DNA of 64,000 nucleotides, taken from Mesorhizobium sp. AR10. GTDB lineage: Bacteria > Pseudomonadota > Alphaproteobacteria > Rhizobiales > Rhizobiaceae. Below, piece by piece: positions 1 through 10,572 of the stretch; position 1 is the stretch's first letter, and each line of letters starts with the position of its first letter. The stretch spans positions 1,550,001 to 1,614,000 of the forward strand of contig NZ_CP080524.1 in NCBI RefSeq assembly GCF_024746795.1, read 5' to 3'. The translations under genes were made by a program, and so were the position numbers. Under the pieces are notes generated by a model. The model saw only the letters and a program-made list of their open reading frames with translations, had not been told where the DNA came from and did not search any database.

Positions 1-57
1 GCACCCGGCAAACTTCCGCTTGCACGACACATCGGCCGGGCCTATGTGTCGAAATGC

Positions 58-155
58 TCTAACGGGGTGCCGGACGCAATCTTCGCGGACCGGCTGAGAG
101 GCAAATCTGCCAACCCGCTGAACCTGATCCGGTTTGTACCGGCGGAGGGATTAGA
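58..155 (+). promoter_or_regulatory. TPP (thiamine pyrophosphate) riboswitch, THI element
   Basis: The leader of the thiamine-transport operon carries the conserved THI-box parts in order: CTGAGA at 94-99, and ACCCGCTGAACCTGATCC at 112-129 followed by a GGCGGAGGGA block at 141-150. The ends can pair as a closing stem (TCTAA at 58-62 with TTAGA at 151-155). It lies about 55 bases before the thiB start. In this family TPP binding shuts down expression, in proteobacteria often by hiding the ribosome binding site. The mechanism here is inferred. Confidence 0.95.
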
Positions 156-210
156 CGTTTCGGACAGCCCGACGCCTCAATTCCTTTCAATGCGAACGAA
201 GGAGGCGCCG

Positions 211-1209
211 ATGCGCACGCTTTTTTACTCCCTTATCTCAGCAGTAGTCCTCGCCACGTCCGGGCCGGCATCCGCCCAGGAAAAACTCACCGTCTACACC
301 TATGAGAGCTTCACCGCCGAGTGGGGTCCTGGCCCACAGGTCAAGAAGGCGTTCGAGGCCGAATGCGGCTGCACGCTCGACTTCGTCTCGGTCGCCGACG
401 GCGTGGCGCTGCTCAACCGCGTCAAGCTGGAGGGAGCCGCGACCAAGGCCGACATCGTGCTTGGCCTCGACACCAATCTCACCGCCGAAGCCAGGGCCAC
501 CGGCCTGTTTTCGCCGCATGGCACCGTGTCTGATGTCAACGTGCCCGGCGGTTGGAGCGACGATATTTTCGTGCCGTTCGACTATGGCTATTTCGCCGTC
601 GTCTACGACACCGAAAAGCTGAAGACGCCGCCGAAGAGCCTCAAGGAATTGGTCGAGGGCAATGCTGACGAGAAGATCGTCATCCAGGATCCGCGCACCT
701 CGACGCCGGGCCTCGGCCTGCTTTTGTGGGTGAAGTCGGTCTATGGCGACAAGGCGCCGGAAGCCTGGGCCAAGTTGAGGGCAAAAGTGCTGACCGTGAC
801 GCCGGGCTGGAGCGAGGCCTATGGGCTGTTCACCAAAGGCGAGGCACCCATGGTGCTGTCCTACACGACGTCGCCGGCCTACCACATGATTGCCGAGAAC
901 ACCGAGCGCTACCAGGCGGCGTCCTTCGAGGAAGGCGAATACCTGCAGATCGAGGTTGCCGGCATCACCAGCACGGGCGCCAAGAACCCGCTGGCGGAAA
1001 AGTTCCTGGCCTTCATGACCGGGCCGAGGTTCCAGAATGTCATTCCGGAGACCAACTGGATGTTCCCGGCCGGGAAAACCGACAAGCCGCTCAACCCGGC
1101 CTTCGACAAACTGGTCAGGCCGACCAAGACCTTGCTGTTCAGCCCTGAGGAGGTCGCCACCAACCGCAAGGCCTGGGTCGACGAATGGCTGGCGGTGATG
1201 AGCGAGTAG
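211..1209 (+). CDS. thiB: Thiamine ABC transporter, periplasmic substrate-binding protein ThiB
   Basis: A 332-residue periplasmic protein expected to capture thiamine or its phosphates for ThiP/ThiQ. It has a typical Sec signal peptide ([15 protein letters not shown]... ending ASAQ) followed by [10 protein letters not shown], the family's usual mature N-terminus. Length matches E. coli TbpA/ThiB (about 327). The start at 211 is chosen because AAGGAGG lies at 199-205; the frame stays open upstream to 46, but that would run through the riboswitch. thiP begins 8 bases after its stop, so the genes form one riboswitch-controlled operon. Confidence 0.93.
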   Translation: MRTLFYSLISAVVLATSGPASAQEKLTVYTYESFTAEWGPGPQVKKAFEAECGCTLDFVSVADGVALLNRVKLEGAATKADIVLGLDTNLTAEARATGLFSPHGTVSDVNVPGGWSDDIFVPFDYGYFAVVYDTEKLKTPPKSLKELVEGNADEKIVIQDPRTSTPGLGLLLWVKSVYGDKAPEAWAKLRAKVLTVTPGWSEAYGLFTKGEAPMVLSYTTSPAYHMIAENTERYQAASFEEGEYLQIEVAGITSTGAKNPLAEKFLAFMTGPRFQNVIPETNWMFPAGKTDKPLNPAFDKLVRPTKTLLFSPEEVATNRKAWVDEWLAVMSE

Positions 1210-1217
1210 GAGCGGGG

Positions 1218-2831
1218 ATGCCGACGCGTTCGACCGATCCCCGCGTCACCGCCGGCATCATCGCGCTTGCGGCAATCGCGCTGCTGATCGGCGGGGCGTT
1301 CGCCGGTCTCATCCTCGAAGGCACGCGCGACCTGTCTGGTGCTGTGTCGGCCTTCGATCCCTATCTCTTCCGCATTGCCCGCTTCACGCTATGGCAAGCT
1401 TTGCTGTCGACGCTGTTCTCGGTCGTCCCGGCGCTGTTCGTCGCGCGCGCCCTGTCGCGGCATCCGCGCTTCTTCGGCCGGGGCTTTATCCTGCAGCTGT
1501 TCGCCGTACCGCTGGCTTTGCCGGCCATCGTCGCAGCACTCGGCATTCTGGCGCTCTACGGCCGTGCCGGCTATTTCGCGGGTATGTTCGGCGCACTAGG
1601 CGGCCAGAGCTGGCCAGGCATCTATGGCCTGTCCGGCATCCTGGTCGCGCATGTCTTCTTCAATCTGCCACTGGCAACGCGGCTGTTCCTTGAGGCGCTG
1701 GGGACCGTGCCGACCGATCAGTGGCGGCTGGCGAGCCAGCTTGGCATGGGGGCCAGGCCGGCCTTTCGGCTGATCGAATGGCCGACGCTGCGCGCAGCCT
1801 TGCCGGGCATCGCCGGGCTTGTCTTCATGCTCTGCATCACCTCCTTCACCATCGTGCTGACGCTGGGCGGCGGGCCGGCCGCGACGACACTGGAGGTTGC
1901 CATCTACCAGGCGCTGCGTTTCGATTTCGACCCGGCGCGGGCGGTGACATTGACGCTGCTGCAGATCGCGCTGACCTTCGCCGTGGTGCTGGCCTTGATG
2001 CGGCTTGGCGCCAATACCGTCGGTGACGCCAACCTGCCGGTTGCATCGCGCCGGTATCTTTCAGCCGGCGCAGCCGAGACGGCGCTGAATGCCACCTTGA
2101 TCGTCCTCGCACTGCTGTTCGTCGCCGGGCCGATGGTGGCCACGGTGACGTCAGGCCTTGGCGCCGATCTCGGTCGCCTCGCCGGCGAGAGCGCGGTGCG
2201 GCAGGCGACGCTGACCAGCGCCGTGCTTGCCTTCCTGTCGGCGCTGCTTTCGGTGGCGCTGTCGCTGTCGCTCATCATGGCGCGGCGGGCGCTGGCGTTG
2301 AGCCGCCGTGGGTCGAGCACGCTGCTCGAACATTCCACCGATACTGGCGCCGGCTTCGTCCTCGTCGTGCCGCCCATCGTCATCGGCGCCGGCTGGTTTT
2401 TGCTGTTGCGCACGGTCAGCGACGTTTTCGCCATCGCCCCGGTAATGGTCGTCACCGTCAATGCGGTGATGGCGATGCCTTTCGCCATTCGCGCCGTCCG
2501 CCCGGCTTATGATGCGGCGAGCGAACGCCACGAACGGCTTTGCGCGCAACTCGGCATCTCCGGCTGGAGCCGGCTCAGGCTGGTCGACTGGCCGTCGCTG
2601 CGGCGGCCACTCGCCACCGGCTTTGCCTTCGCCATGGCGCTGTCGCTCGGCGATCTCGGCGTCATTGCGCTGTTCGGCAGCGATTCCGTGCAGACGCTGC
2701 CCTATCTGCTGCTCTCACGCATGGGCAGTTACCGCACTGTCGACGCAGCCGGTCTGGCGCTGCTGCTCGGCCTGGTTTGTCTCGCGCTGGTACTGGCCGC
2801 GGACTGGCTGGGACGGGGAGAGAAATCATGA
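1218..2831 (+). CDS. thiP: Thiamine ABC transporter permease ThiP
   Basis: A 537-residue inner-membrane permease with two tandem transport modules, the architecture of ThiP and other Fbp-type fused permeases. About twelve hydrophobic segments are visible, with a permease loop in each half (near [20 protein letters not shown] and near [16 protein letters not shown]). The ATG at 1218 is preferred over an in-frame one at 1185 inside thiB, because AGGAGCGGGG precedes 1218. Its TGA overlaps the thiQ ATG (ATGA at 2828-2831), so translation is probably coupled. E. coli ThiP is 536 residues. Confidence 0.93.
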   Translation: MPTRSTDPRVTAGIIALAAIALLIGGAFAGLILEGTRDLSGAVSAFDPYLFRIARFTLWQALLSTLFSVVPALFVARALSRHPRFFGRGFILQLFAVPLALPAIVAALGILALYGRAGYFAGMFGALGGQSWPGIYGLSGILVAHVFFNLPLATRLFLEALGTVPTDQWRLASQLGMGARPAFRLIEWPTLRAALPGIAGLVFMLCITSFTIVLTLGGGPAATTLEVAIYQALRFDFDPARAVTLTLLQIALTFAVVLALMRLGANTVGDANLPVASRRYLSAGAAETALNATLIVLALLFVAGPMVATVTSGLGADLGRLAGESAVRQATLTSAVLAFLSALLSVALSLSLIMARRALALSRRGSSTLLEHSTDTGAGFVLVVPPIVIGAGWFLLLRTVSDVFAIAPVMVVTVNAVMAMPFAIRAVRPAYDAASERHERLCAQLGISGWSRLRLVDWPSLRRPLATGFAFAMALSLGDLGVIALFGSDSVQTLPYLLLSRMGSYRTVDAAGLALLLGLVCLALVLAADWLGRGEKS

Positions 2832-3607
2832 CGACCGCCAACAAGGACGCCGGGGCCGAAAAAGGCGCGACGGTGCGGCTGGACAAGGTCTCGTTCAGCT
2901 ATGGCGAAGCGGCGTTTGTCTTCGATGTCGAGTTCGCCGTGTCGAAGATCACCGCCATCATGGGGCCGAGCGGTTCGGGAAAATCGACGCTGCTCAATCT
3001 GGTGGCCGGCTTCGAGACGCCACAATCGGGCCGCGTGCTGACCGGCGGTGTCGATGTCAGCGCCGCGCCGCCTTCGGCACGGCCGGTGTCGATGGTATTC
3101 CAGGAGAACAATCTTTTTGCCCATCTTTCGGTGGAACGGAATGTCGGGCTCGGCCGCTCGCCTTCGCTGCGGCTGACCGAGGCCGATCACGCCGCAATAG
3201 CCGAGGCGCTGAAGCGGGTCGGCCTTGCCGGCAAGGAAAGACGTCTGCCGCGCGAACTGTCGGGCGGCGAGCGGCAGCGTGTAGCACTCGCTCGCGTGCT
3301 GGTGCGCGACCGGCCGGTGCTGTTGCTGGACGAGCCTTTCGCCTCGCTCGGGCCGGCGCTCCGCGACGACATGCTCGACCTTGTCGCCGGCGTCCATGCC
3401 GAACGGCAGATGACGGTGCTGTTCGTAACCCATCAGCCGGAAGATGCGCGCCGCATCGGTCAGAACATGGTATTTCTGGACAATGGCACGGTTGCCGCGA
3501 CAGGTGAGGCGGCCGATTTCTTCGCCGGGGCTGGCCCTGATGCCTTTCGGCGCTATATCGGCACAGGTTCGGGCGGATCACGAGATGTTGCCCGGAAGCG
3601 GACATAA
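2828..3607 (+). CDS. thiQ: Thiamine ABC transporter ATP-binding protein ThiQ
   Basis: A 259-residue ABC ATPase that would power ThiBP. Walker [10 protein letters not shown] starts near residue 46, a Q-loop is seen at VFQENNLF, the signature is [15 protein letters not shown], and Walker B is [10 protein letters not shown] with a following switch His in FVTHQPEDA. The start is the ATG overlapping the thiP stop; the frame is open farther upstream, but only inside thiP. It is the last gene of the riboswitch-led operon. The C-terminus ([20 protein letters not shown]) is somewhat longer than in E. coli ThiQ. Confidence 0.93.
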   Translation: MTTANKDAGAEKGATVRLDKVSFSYGEAAFVFDVEFAVSKITAIMGPSGSGKSTLLNLVAGFETPQSGRVLTGGVDVSAAPPSARPVSMVFQENNLFAHLSVERNVGLGRSPSLRLTEADHAAIAEALKRVGLAGKERRLPRELSGGERQRVALARVLVRDRPVLLLDEPFASLGPALRDDMLDLVAGVHAERQMTVLFVTHQPEDARRIGQNMVFLDNGTVAATGEAADFFAGAGPDAFRRYIGTGSGGSRDVARKRT

Positions 3608-3767
3608 TTTACGGCCAAACCGGCTTCAGGTGGTGTTGCGCTTGCTTGCCATGGTCAGAGTAGTGTGGCTAGGTCCGCCCAGTACTGGTCCGGCACAGGC
3701 CGTGATTTGCCCCTACAGCGTCGTGTCCATTCGGGCACGCCAGGACGCTGTAGGTTTTTGATTTTGT

Positions 3768-3836
3768 GCATGATCCCCAGCGAAAATCGATTGCGATTTT
3801 TGCGGGCGCGGACCTTCGGTTCGGGATCGATCATGC
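3768..3836. repeat. Palindromic intergenic element (GCATGATC arms)
   Basis: Inverted arms GCATGATC (3768-3775) and GATCATGC (3829-3836) enclose an inner hairpin, AAAATCG-attg-CGATTTT near 3784-3801. A related element lies at 40357-40403, with GCGCATGACCC arms and a similar GAAATCG/GATTTTC core. Such imperfect palindromes recur between rhizobial genes. Here it abuts the start of the metalloprotease gene, so it may affect that gene's translation. The homology of the two copies is my reading by eye. Confidence 0.6.
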
Positions 3837-3839
3837 GCC

Positions 3840-5357
3840 GTGACCCGAAGGGAAGCTGTTCTGCCGACCGGCACAGACAGAATACGATGGAACCCGCTGG
3901 CGCGCTTTCTCGCGTTGGCTGGCTTGGCCGTGGCGCTGGCAAGCTGCCAGATGTTCACGCCTCCGGACGTGCAGGAATCCGGCTTCCAGCCTTCCGACAA
4001 GCCGATCACCGTCGACAATGTGGCCGCCAACAGCAAACTTGCCGAGCTGGCGAAGGCGCAGCACCCGCGCATCCTCGCGACCTATGGTGGCGAATATTCC
4101 GACCCCAAGCTCGAGCGCATGGTCGCCAAGGTGGTCGGCAGCCTGACCGTGGTGTCGGCCAATCCGACCCAGACCTATCGCATCACCATCCTCAATTCGC
4201 CCAACGTCAACGCTTTTGCACTGCCAGGCGGCTATCTCTACGTCACCCGTGGTCTGCTGGCGCTGGCCAATGATTCGGCCGAGCTCGCCGCCGTCATCGC
4301 GCATGAGATGGGCCACGTCACCGCGAACCACGGCCTGCAGCGGCAGCAGTTGGAGGCCGAGGAAGGGTTGGCGACCAAGGTCGTCTCCGACGTGCTTGGC
4401 GACAGCCCGACCGCCAAGGCGGCGCTGATCCGCGGCAAGCTCAGGCTCGCCCAGTTCTCGCGCAACCAGGAGCTGGAGGCCGACGCCATCGGCATCAAGT
4501 CAGTGGGTGAGGCGGGCTACGATCCCTATGCCGCCGGCCGCTTCCTGCAGTCGATGTCGGCCTATACCGATTTCCGCTCGATCAGTGGCGCCACCGATGC
4601 CAGCCTCGACTTCCTGGCGACGCATCCCAACACGCCGCAGCGCATCGATCTGGCGCAGCGCCATGCCCGCCAGTTCGGCGCGCCCGGCGTCGGTACGCGT
4701 GACCGCGATTCCTTCCTTGCCGGCATAGACGGCCTGCTCTACGGCGACACGCCGGAGGAAGGCTATGTGCGCGGCGAAACCTTCATGCATCCAGGTCTCG
4801 GCGTCTCGTTCTCGGTGCCAGACGGCTTCATCATCGACAATTCGGCCGCGGCGGTAACGGCCACCGGGCCGGGCGACATAGCGATCCGCTTCGACGGCGT
4901 CTCGATCGACAGGGGCCGTTCGCTGACCGACTATATCCGCAGTGGCTGGGTGGCAGGTCTCGAAGACAGCAGCGTGCGTCAGGAGACGATCAACGGCAAT
5001 GAGGCGGCGATCGCACATGCCGGCGCCGAAGGTTGGCAGTTCGACATCGCGGTGATCCGCGCCGGCGGCCAGGTCTACCGGCTGCTCACCGCTGCACCTT
5101 CGGCCAGCACCTCGCTGGAATCGGTGGCGCGCTCGGTCAGCGGCTCCTTCCGCATCCTGAGCGCGGCGGAGAAGGCGGCGCTGAAGCCGCTGCATATCCG
5201 CGTCGTCACGGTGCAGCCTGGGCAGACCATGGGCTCGCTCTCGGCACAGATGGTCGGCGTCGATCGCAAGCTCGACCTGTTCCGGGTGCTCAATGCGATG
5301 TCGCCGGGTGCCGCCGTTTCGGCCGGCGACAAGGTCAAGATCGTCACCGACAAATAG
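3840..5357 (+). CDS. M48-family metalloprotease, probable lipoprotein
   Basis: A 505-residue zinc protease. The N-terminus has a hydrophobic stretch ending in LASC, a lipobox with Cys near residue 36, so the protein is probably lipid-anchored in the periplasm. The zinc site HEMGH appears in AVIAHEMGHVTANHG, and the third ligand region fits NQELEADAIGI. TPR-like HPNTPQRI follows. The C-terminal ~60 residues (VRVVTVQPGQTMGSLS..., ending GDKVKIVTDK) resemble a LysM-like module. The family (BepA-like) acts in envelope protein quality control. The start is a GTG with no clear ribosome site, directly against a palindromic repeat, so it is uncertain. It converges on rpoH 32 bases away. Confidence 0.85.
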   Translation: MTRREAVLPTGTDRIRWNPLARFLALAGLAVALASCQMFTPPDVQESGFQPSDKPITVDNVAANSKLAELAKAQHPRILATYGGEYSDPKLERMVAKVVGSLTVVSANPTQTYRITILNSPNVNAFALPGGYLYVTRGLLALANDSAELAAVIAHEMGHVTANHGLQRQQLEAEEGLATKVVSDVLGDSPTAKAALIRGKLRLAQFSRNQELEADAIGIKSVGEAGYDPYAAGRFLQSMSAYTDFRSISGATDASLDFLATHPNTPQRIDLAQRHARQFGAPGVGTRDRDSFLAGIDGLLYGDTPEEGYVRGETFMHPGLGVSFSVPDGFIIDNSAAAVTATGPGDIAIRFDGVSIDRGRSLTDYIRSGWVAGLEDSSVRQETINGNEAAIAHAGAEGWQFDIAVIRAGGQVYRLLTAAPSASTSLESVARSVSGSFRILSAAEKAALKPLHIRVVTVQPGQTMGSLSAQMVGVDRKLDLFRVLNAMSPGAAVSAGDKVKIVTDK

Positions 5358-5389
5358 AGCCGCTTCGCCGTAAATTCAGGCCACCGCAA

Positions 5390-6247
<858 letters not shown>

Positions 6248-6587
6248 GCGCCGCGCTCCCTGTTACGGGCATTGCGGACGGCTTGGCGACCGCGATCCCT
6301 GGTTTGGCGTCGGGTGGTTGAAATGGTGACACCACGCCCTACAACAGCCAAGAACGTGCCATGCCGGGGAATGGTTCCGCCGCCTGTGTCGCGTGGGTTG
6401 TGCTGTCCGAAAGAAGGTTGCAACGCGCGAAACGAGGCCGAATGGCGCCAGCTGACGTGGTTTTGAGAATCGGATTTCAGAAGCGCCGTATTTTTGAAAT
6501 CTGGTTCCTTATTTTGCCTGCCTGCATCTGTCAGGTTCCGGCTCTCACAATGCGCCGGACACCGGCCAAGCACGGGATCACACAAAA
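6248..6587. other. Gene-free divergent interval between rpoH and amino-acid transporter
   Basis: These 340 bases separate two divergent genes and must hold both promoters. I see no coding potential supported by a ribosome site, no long hairpin and no recognisable riboswitch. The part nearest the transporter (about 6475-6530) is relatively AT-rich and is the likeliest promoter zone. Confidence 0.4.
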
Positions 6588-7361
6588 ATGAAATGGCTCA
6601 GCTCACTCATCATCGCCGGAACGCTGCAGGTTCTGGCCGTTACATCAGGCCATGCCGGCGCCAATCTCGACCAGATCAAGCAGGCCGGAATCATCAAGGT
6701 CGGCACCGAAGGCACCTACGCGCCGTTCACCTATCATGATGCCTCCGGGGCGCTGGTCGGCTTCGACGTCGAGATCGCCGAGGCGATCGCCAAGAAGCTT
6801 GGCGTCAAGGCCGAGTTTCTCGAAGGGAAATGGGATGGGCTGATCGCCGGTCTCGACGCCAACCGCTATGATGCCGTCATCAATGAGGTCGGCATCACCG
6901 AGGAGCGCAAGGCCAAGTATGATTTCTCCGATCCCTATATCGCTTCCAAGGCGGTGCTGATCGTGCGTGGCGACAACACCGACATCAAGGGTTTCGCCGA
7001 CCTCAAGGGCAAGAAGGCGGCGCAGTCGCTGACCTCGAATTTCGGCAAGCTCGCCGAGACCAACGGCGCCGAACTGGTCGGCACCGACGGCTTCGACCAG
7101 TCGATCCAGCTGCTGCTGACCGGCCGCGCCGACGCCACCATCAACGACAGCCTGTCCTTCCTCGACTTCAAGAAGCACAAGCCCGACGCCAATGTGAAGA
7201 TCGCCGCGCAGGAAGAAAACGCCGACTATTCAGGCGTCATCGTGCGCAAGGGCGATCCGGAACTGGTCGCCGCCATCAACAAGGCGTTGGCCGACATCAA
7301 GGCCGACGGCAGCTATCAGAAGATCGCCGACACCTATTTCGGCCAGGACGTTTCGAAGTAA
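6588..7361 (+). CDS. Polar amino-acid ABC transporter, periplasmic substrate-binding protein (FliY/TcyA-like)
   Basis: A 257-residue family-3 solute-binding protein with a signal peptide cleaved near SGHAGANL. Diagnostic stretches are IIKVGTEGTYAPFTYHDASG, LVGFDVEIAEAIAKKLGV, AGLDANRYDAVINEVGIT and the closing YQKIADTYFGQDVSK. This pattern is closest to cystine or general polar amino-acid binders (FliY/TcyA type), so cystine is a reasonable but unproven substrate. Permease and ATPase genes follow on the same strand, making a complete three-gene importer. The start has only a weak ribosome site. Confidence 0.88.
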   Translation: MKWLSSLIIAGTLQVLAVTSGHAGANLDQIKQAGIIKVGTEGTYAPFTYHDASGALVGFDVEIAEAIAKKLGVKAEFLEGKWDGLIAGLDANRYDAVINEVGITEERKAKYDFSDPYIASKAVLIVRGDNTDIKGFADLKGKKAAQSLTSNFGKLAETNGAELVGTDGFDQSIQLLLTGRADATINDSLSFLDFKKHKPDANVKIAAQEENADYSGVIVRKGDPELVAAINKALADIKADGSYQKIADTYFGQDVSK

Positions 7362-7527
7362 ACGCACGTTCATCGCGCGGGGCCGGCGCCGGTCCGCACG
7401 GCCTACATCGCGGCGAGCCGTCTCTGACGACCCGCCGTCTTTTCGCAATGATATGACGACCGCGTAGTCGCGCTTGGATACTGCCCCGGACAGGTTTGGC
7501 CGGCCATTCTGCAGGGAGATGCCTTTC

Positions 7528-8208
7528 GTGCCCCACTGGCTGCAATTGATGCTGGACTCGTTGCCCTCGCTGCTGTGGGCGGCGTTGATCTTCACCGTGC
7601 CGCTGACGCTGCTGTCGTTTGCGCTCGGCCTGTTCGTTGGGCTGGGTGCTGCGCTCATCCGGCTGTTCGGCCCGAAGCCATTGGTCGCCGTGGTCCGCTT
7701 CTATGTCTGGATCTTCCGCGGCACGCCGCTTCTGGTGCAGCTCTTCCTGATCTTCTACGGCCTGCCCTCGGTCGGCATTCTGCTCGACGCCTTTTCGGCA
7801 GCGCTGATCGGTTTCACGCTGAACATCGGCGCCTATACGTCGGAAATCATCCGCGCCGTCATCGGCTCGGTGCCGAAGGGGCAGTGGGAGGCGGCCTATT
7901 CGATCGGCATGACCTGGAGCCAAGCGATGCGGCGCACGATTCTCCCACAGGCAGGGCGCGTCGCGGTGCCGCCGCTGTCCAACACCTTCATCTCGCTGGT
8001 CAAGGATACGTCGCTGGCCGCCGCCATCACCGTGCCGGAAATGTTCCAGGCGGCACAGCGCATCGTCGCCACCACCTATGAGCCGCTGATCCTCTATGTC
8101 GAGGCGGCGGCGCTCTATCTGGCCCTGAGCTCGGTGCTGTCGGCGCTGCAGACCCGGCTGGAAACGCGGCTCAACCGCTATGGCGGCTTCCTGGAGGCGC
8201 GCTCATGA
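7528..8208 (+). CDS. Polar amino-acid ABC transporter permease
   Basis: An inner-membrane permease of the HisM/ArtQ type, about 226 residues, with several transmembrane helices. The EAA loop reads EAAYSIGMTWSQAMRRTILPQA, then the conserved NTFISLVKDTSLAA. I chose the GTG at 7528 because GGAG at 7515-7518 is 9 bases upstream; an in-frame ATG at 7519 touches that site and is less likely. The stop overlaps the ATPase start (ATGA at 8205-8208). It works with the binding protein 166 bases upstream and the ATPase downstream. Unlike the second importer's permease in this window, this one is intact. Confidence 0.88.
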   Translation: MPHWLQLMLDSLPSLLWAALIFTVPLTLLSFALGLFVGLGAALIRLFGPKPLVAVVRFYVWIFRGTPLLVQLFLIFYGLPSVGILLDAFSAALIGFTLNIGAYTSEIIRAVIGSVPKGQWEAAYSIGMTWSQAMRRTILPQAGRVAVPPLSNTFISLVKDTSLAAAITVPEMFQAAQRIVATTYEPLILYVEAAALYLALSSVLSALQTRLETRLNRYGGFLEARS

Positions 8209-8966
8209 TCGGCCTCACCAGCATCGAAAAGCGCTTTGGCGACAACCTTGTGCTGAAGGGGGTGACCGTCACCATCGAGGAAGGCAGCGTCACCGCCCTT
8301 GTCGGTCCTTCGGGTGGGGGGAAGAGCACGCTTCTGCGCTGCATCAACCTGCTCGAGATCCCGACCTCCGGCACGGTGCGCATCGGCGACGAGACGCTGG
8401 AATTCCGTCCCGGCGCCAAGGTCTCCAGCAGGGATATCCAGCGCCTGCGGCTGCAGACCGGCATGGTGTTCCAGAATTTCCAGCTGTTCCCGCATCGCAC
8501 GGCGATCGAGAACGTCATGGAAGGGCTGGTCACGGTGTTGAAATGGCCGACAGAGAAGGCACGCGAGCGGGCGCTCGCACTGCTAGAAAAGGTCGGCATG
8601 GCGCACAAGGCCGACGCCTGGCCGGCGACCCTGTCGGGCGGCCAACAGCAGCGCGTGGCGATTGCCCGGGCGCTGGCACCGTCACCGAAAGTGCTTTTGT
8701 GCGACGAACCGACCTCGGCGCTCGATCCGGAACTGGCGCAGGAGGTGGTCGACGTGCTCGGCCAGCTTGCCAGTGAGGGCACGACCATGGTGATGGCGAC
8801 GCATGATCTGCGGCTCGCCTCCAAGATCGCGCAGGAAGTGGTGTTTCTCGACGCCGGCGTTGTCGTCGAGAAAGGCCCGGCAGCGGTGCTGTTCAGCAAT
8901 CCGGAACATCAGCGCACCAGGCGGTTCATTGCGACGCTGAAGCAGGAAGCAGGCGAGACATCCTGA
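8205..8966 (+). CDS. Polar amino-acid ABC transporter ATP-binding protein
   Basis: A 253-residue ATPase of the GlnQ/HisP group. Walker A GPSGGGKST sits near residue 34, the Q-loop at MVFQNFQLFPH, the signature is LSGGQQQRVAIARAL, and Walker B LLCDEPTSALDPEL is followed by the switch His in MATHDLRLA. It overlaps the permease stop by four bases, so the two are translationally coupled. A strong hairpin terminator closes the operon just downstream. Confidence 0.92.
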   Translation: MIGLTSIEKRFGDNLVLKGVTVTIEEGSVTALVGPSGGGKSTLLRCINLLEIPTSGTVRIGDETLEFRPGAKVSSRDIQRLRLQTGMVFQNFQLFPHRTAIENVMEGLVTVLKWPTEKARERALALLEKVGMAHKADAWPATLSGGQQQRVAIARALAPSPKVLLCDEPTSALDPELAQEVVDVLGQLASEGTTMVMATHDLRLASKIAQEVVFLDAGVVVEKGPAAVLFSNPEHQRTRRFIATLKQEAGETS

Positions 8967-8984
8967 GGATTGGCGCAATCCAAC

Positions 8985-9012
8985 AAAAAACCCGGCGCGA
9001 GGCCGGGTTTTT
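8985..9012. terminator. Bidirectional rho-independent terminator
   Basis: AAAAAACCCGG, a GC stem with loop CGCGAGG, then CCGGGTTTTT. The A-run before and T-run after the stem let it act on both strands, serving the plus-strand transporter operon and the minus-strand carD gene that converge here. Confidence 0.9.
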
Positions 9013-9035
9013 CGTGAATTCGCGGGTGAAAACGA

Positions 9036-9617
9036 TCAGGCAGCTTCTTCCTGCTCGGATTCCTCATTGTCGGCCTTGGCGCCGCGCTTCGGACCCTTGT
9101 TGAGGTTCACCTCGATGAGGCGCACGGCTTCGGTTTCCGACATGCGGTTGACGGCCGCGATCTCGCGGGCCATGCGGTCGAGTGCCGCCTCGTAGAGCTG
9201 ACGCTCGGAATAGGACTGCTCCGGCTGGTTGTCGGCGCGGTAGAGGTCGCGCACCACTTCCGAGATCGAGATCAGGTCGCCGGAGTTGATCTTGGCATCA
9301 TACTCCTGGGCGCGGCGCGACCACATGGTGCGCTTGACGCGGGCGCGGCCCTGAACGACCTTCAGCGCGCGCTCGACATAATCCTCTTCCGACAGCTTGC
9401 GCATGCCGATGGAAGTCGCCTTGGCGACCGGTACCTTCAGGCGCATCTTGTCCTTCTGGAAGTCGATGACGAACAGTTCCAGCTTGTGGCCCGCAACTTC
9501 CTGCTCGTCGATCGAGACGATCTGGCCGACGCCGTGCGCGGGATAGACGATGTACTCGCCGGTCTTGAAACCATGACGCGCCGCGGCGGACTTCTTCTGC
9601 GGGGTGATCGTTGCCAT
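9036..9617 (-). CDS. carD: CarD/CdnL-family RNA polymerase-interacting regulator
   Basis: A 193-residue cytoplasmic protein. The N-terminal ~70 residues form the RNA-polymerase-interacting domain (TGEYIVYPAHGVGQIVSIDEQEV... LKVPVAKA), followed by the helical C-terminal domain with the conserved RRAQEYDAKINSGDLISISEVVRDLYR. The tail is acidic (ADNEESEQEEAA). CarD/CdnL proteins stabilise open promoter complexes, notably at rRNA promoters, and in alphaproteobacteria affect growth and stress responses. GGAG lies before the ATG. The gene begins the minus-strand group carD, fdxA, S4 protein, helicase, although gaps of 370 and 246 bases suggest separate promoters. Confidence 0.9.
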   Translation of the reverse strand: MATITPQKKSAAARHGFKTGEYIVYPAHGVGQIVSIDEQEVAGHKLELFVIDFQKDKMRLKVPVAKATSIGMRKLSEEDYVERALKVVQGRARVKRTMWSRRAQEYDAKINSGDLISISEVVRDLYRADNQPEQSYSERQLYEAALDRMAREIAAVNRMSETEAVRLIEVNLNKGPKRGAKADNEESEQEEAA

Positions 9618-9987
9618 TACGCCCTGAACTCCTTGTTGTGGTGCCGGCGTCCTGCCGGCCCGAACTCGCTCGATCGGGGGGAACCGATCGTTAGCCGCAC
9701 AACGGATGAACTCACCGGAAAAGCCGGGACCGGCAAACGCATAGACTGCGACCGCCTGCCCCAGATTGCTCTGGTCCGGATTGAGAAATTCACCTTTCAG
9801 TGATTTGGGGCGTTTGCGCCATAAATCGACGTTGTGTCACCGGCATGTTGAGCTGATGTAGCACAAAAAGTCGGAAGAATCAAGGTTTTGCTGCATACGC
9901 GAAGGCCATGCGCCGTCGCCGCCTGTCAAGGCGGTTAATGTGTCGCGCCTGTTACGCAACGTTACGCCGGCCGGACCGGCCCTGTCG
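9618..9987. other. Gene-free interval upstream of carD, with a stem-loop
   Basis: 370 bases with no supported gene. They hold a perfect stem-loop, CGATCGG at 9671-9677 and CCGATCG at 9684-9690 with a six-base loop, about 55 bases before the carD ATG and so possibly in its leader. A shorter GCCGG/CCGGC hairpin lies closer to carD. The AT-richer stretch at 9780-9900 probably carries the carD promoter; I could not assign -35/-10 boxes. Confidence 0.45.
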
Positions 9988-10326
9988 TCAGTCGCCTTCG
10001 CCGGGCTCGGCAGAGAAATACTTCTCGAACTTGCCGGCCTCGCCGTCGAACGATTTGGCGTCGGCCGGTGGCTCCTTCTTGGCGGTGATGTTGGGCCATT
10101 TCTCGGCGTATTCGGTGTTGACCTGCAGCCACTTTTCAAGACCCGGCTCGGTGTCGGGCTTGATCGCATCGGCTGGGCATTCCGGTTCGCAGACGCCGCA
10201 ATCGATGCACTCGTCGGGATGAATGACGAGCATGTTCTCGCCTTCATAGAAGCAGTCGACCGGACAGACCTCGATGCAGTCCATATATTTGCATTTTATG
10301 CAATTGTCGGTCACGACATAGGTCAT
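9988..10326 (-). CDS. fdxA: 7Fe ferredoxin FdxA
   Basis: A 112-residue cytoplasmic electron carrier. The N-terminal half has the 3Fe-4S/4Fe-4S cysteine pattern: [17 protein letters not shown], then [12 protein letters not shown]. The C-terminal half is the charged extension typical of alphaproteobacterial FdxA ([20 protein letters not shown]). The start at 10326 gives the normal [14 protein letters not shown]-terminus and has GGAG seven bases upstream; the longer open frame beginning at 10485 adds an unrelated low-quality extension. The redox partner is not evident from the neighbourhood. Confidence 0.95.
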   Translation of the reverse strand: MTYVVTDNCIKCKYMDCIEVCPVDCFYEGENMLVIHPDECIDCGVCEPECPADAIKPDTEPGLEKWLQVNTEYAEKWPNITAKKEPPADAKSFDGEAGKFEKYFSAEPGEGD

Positions 10327-10572
10327 CGGTCGGCTCCGGAATGCCCCAGTTTTGTTGGGCTTTTTTGGTGAGGTAACGCCTTTGCCCGCCGCTGGCAAGG
10401 GCAGCCATTCCGACTGATATCGGTGTTTCCGGAGTGGAATTCCAGATGCCCGGCGTGATGATGCCCGGTCGCCTCTCCAAAGCATGTCGCGTTTGAAGAG
10501 ATCCGCGCTTTAGATCCTTGTTCCATGCATGTCGTTGTCCCAAATCCGCTGCGCACTTCTGGGAGACATGCA

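Noticed and set aside
46..210. N-terminal extension of the ThiB frame to base 46
   Set aside because: It would translate the TPP riboswitch; the ATG at 211 has a strong AAGGAGG and gives a normal signal peptide.
10327..10485. 53-residue N-terminal extension of FdxA
   Set aside because: FdxA of this group starts at [13 protein letters not shown] is correctly placed before 10326.
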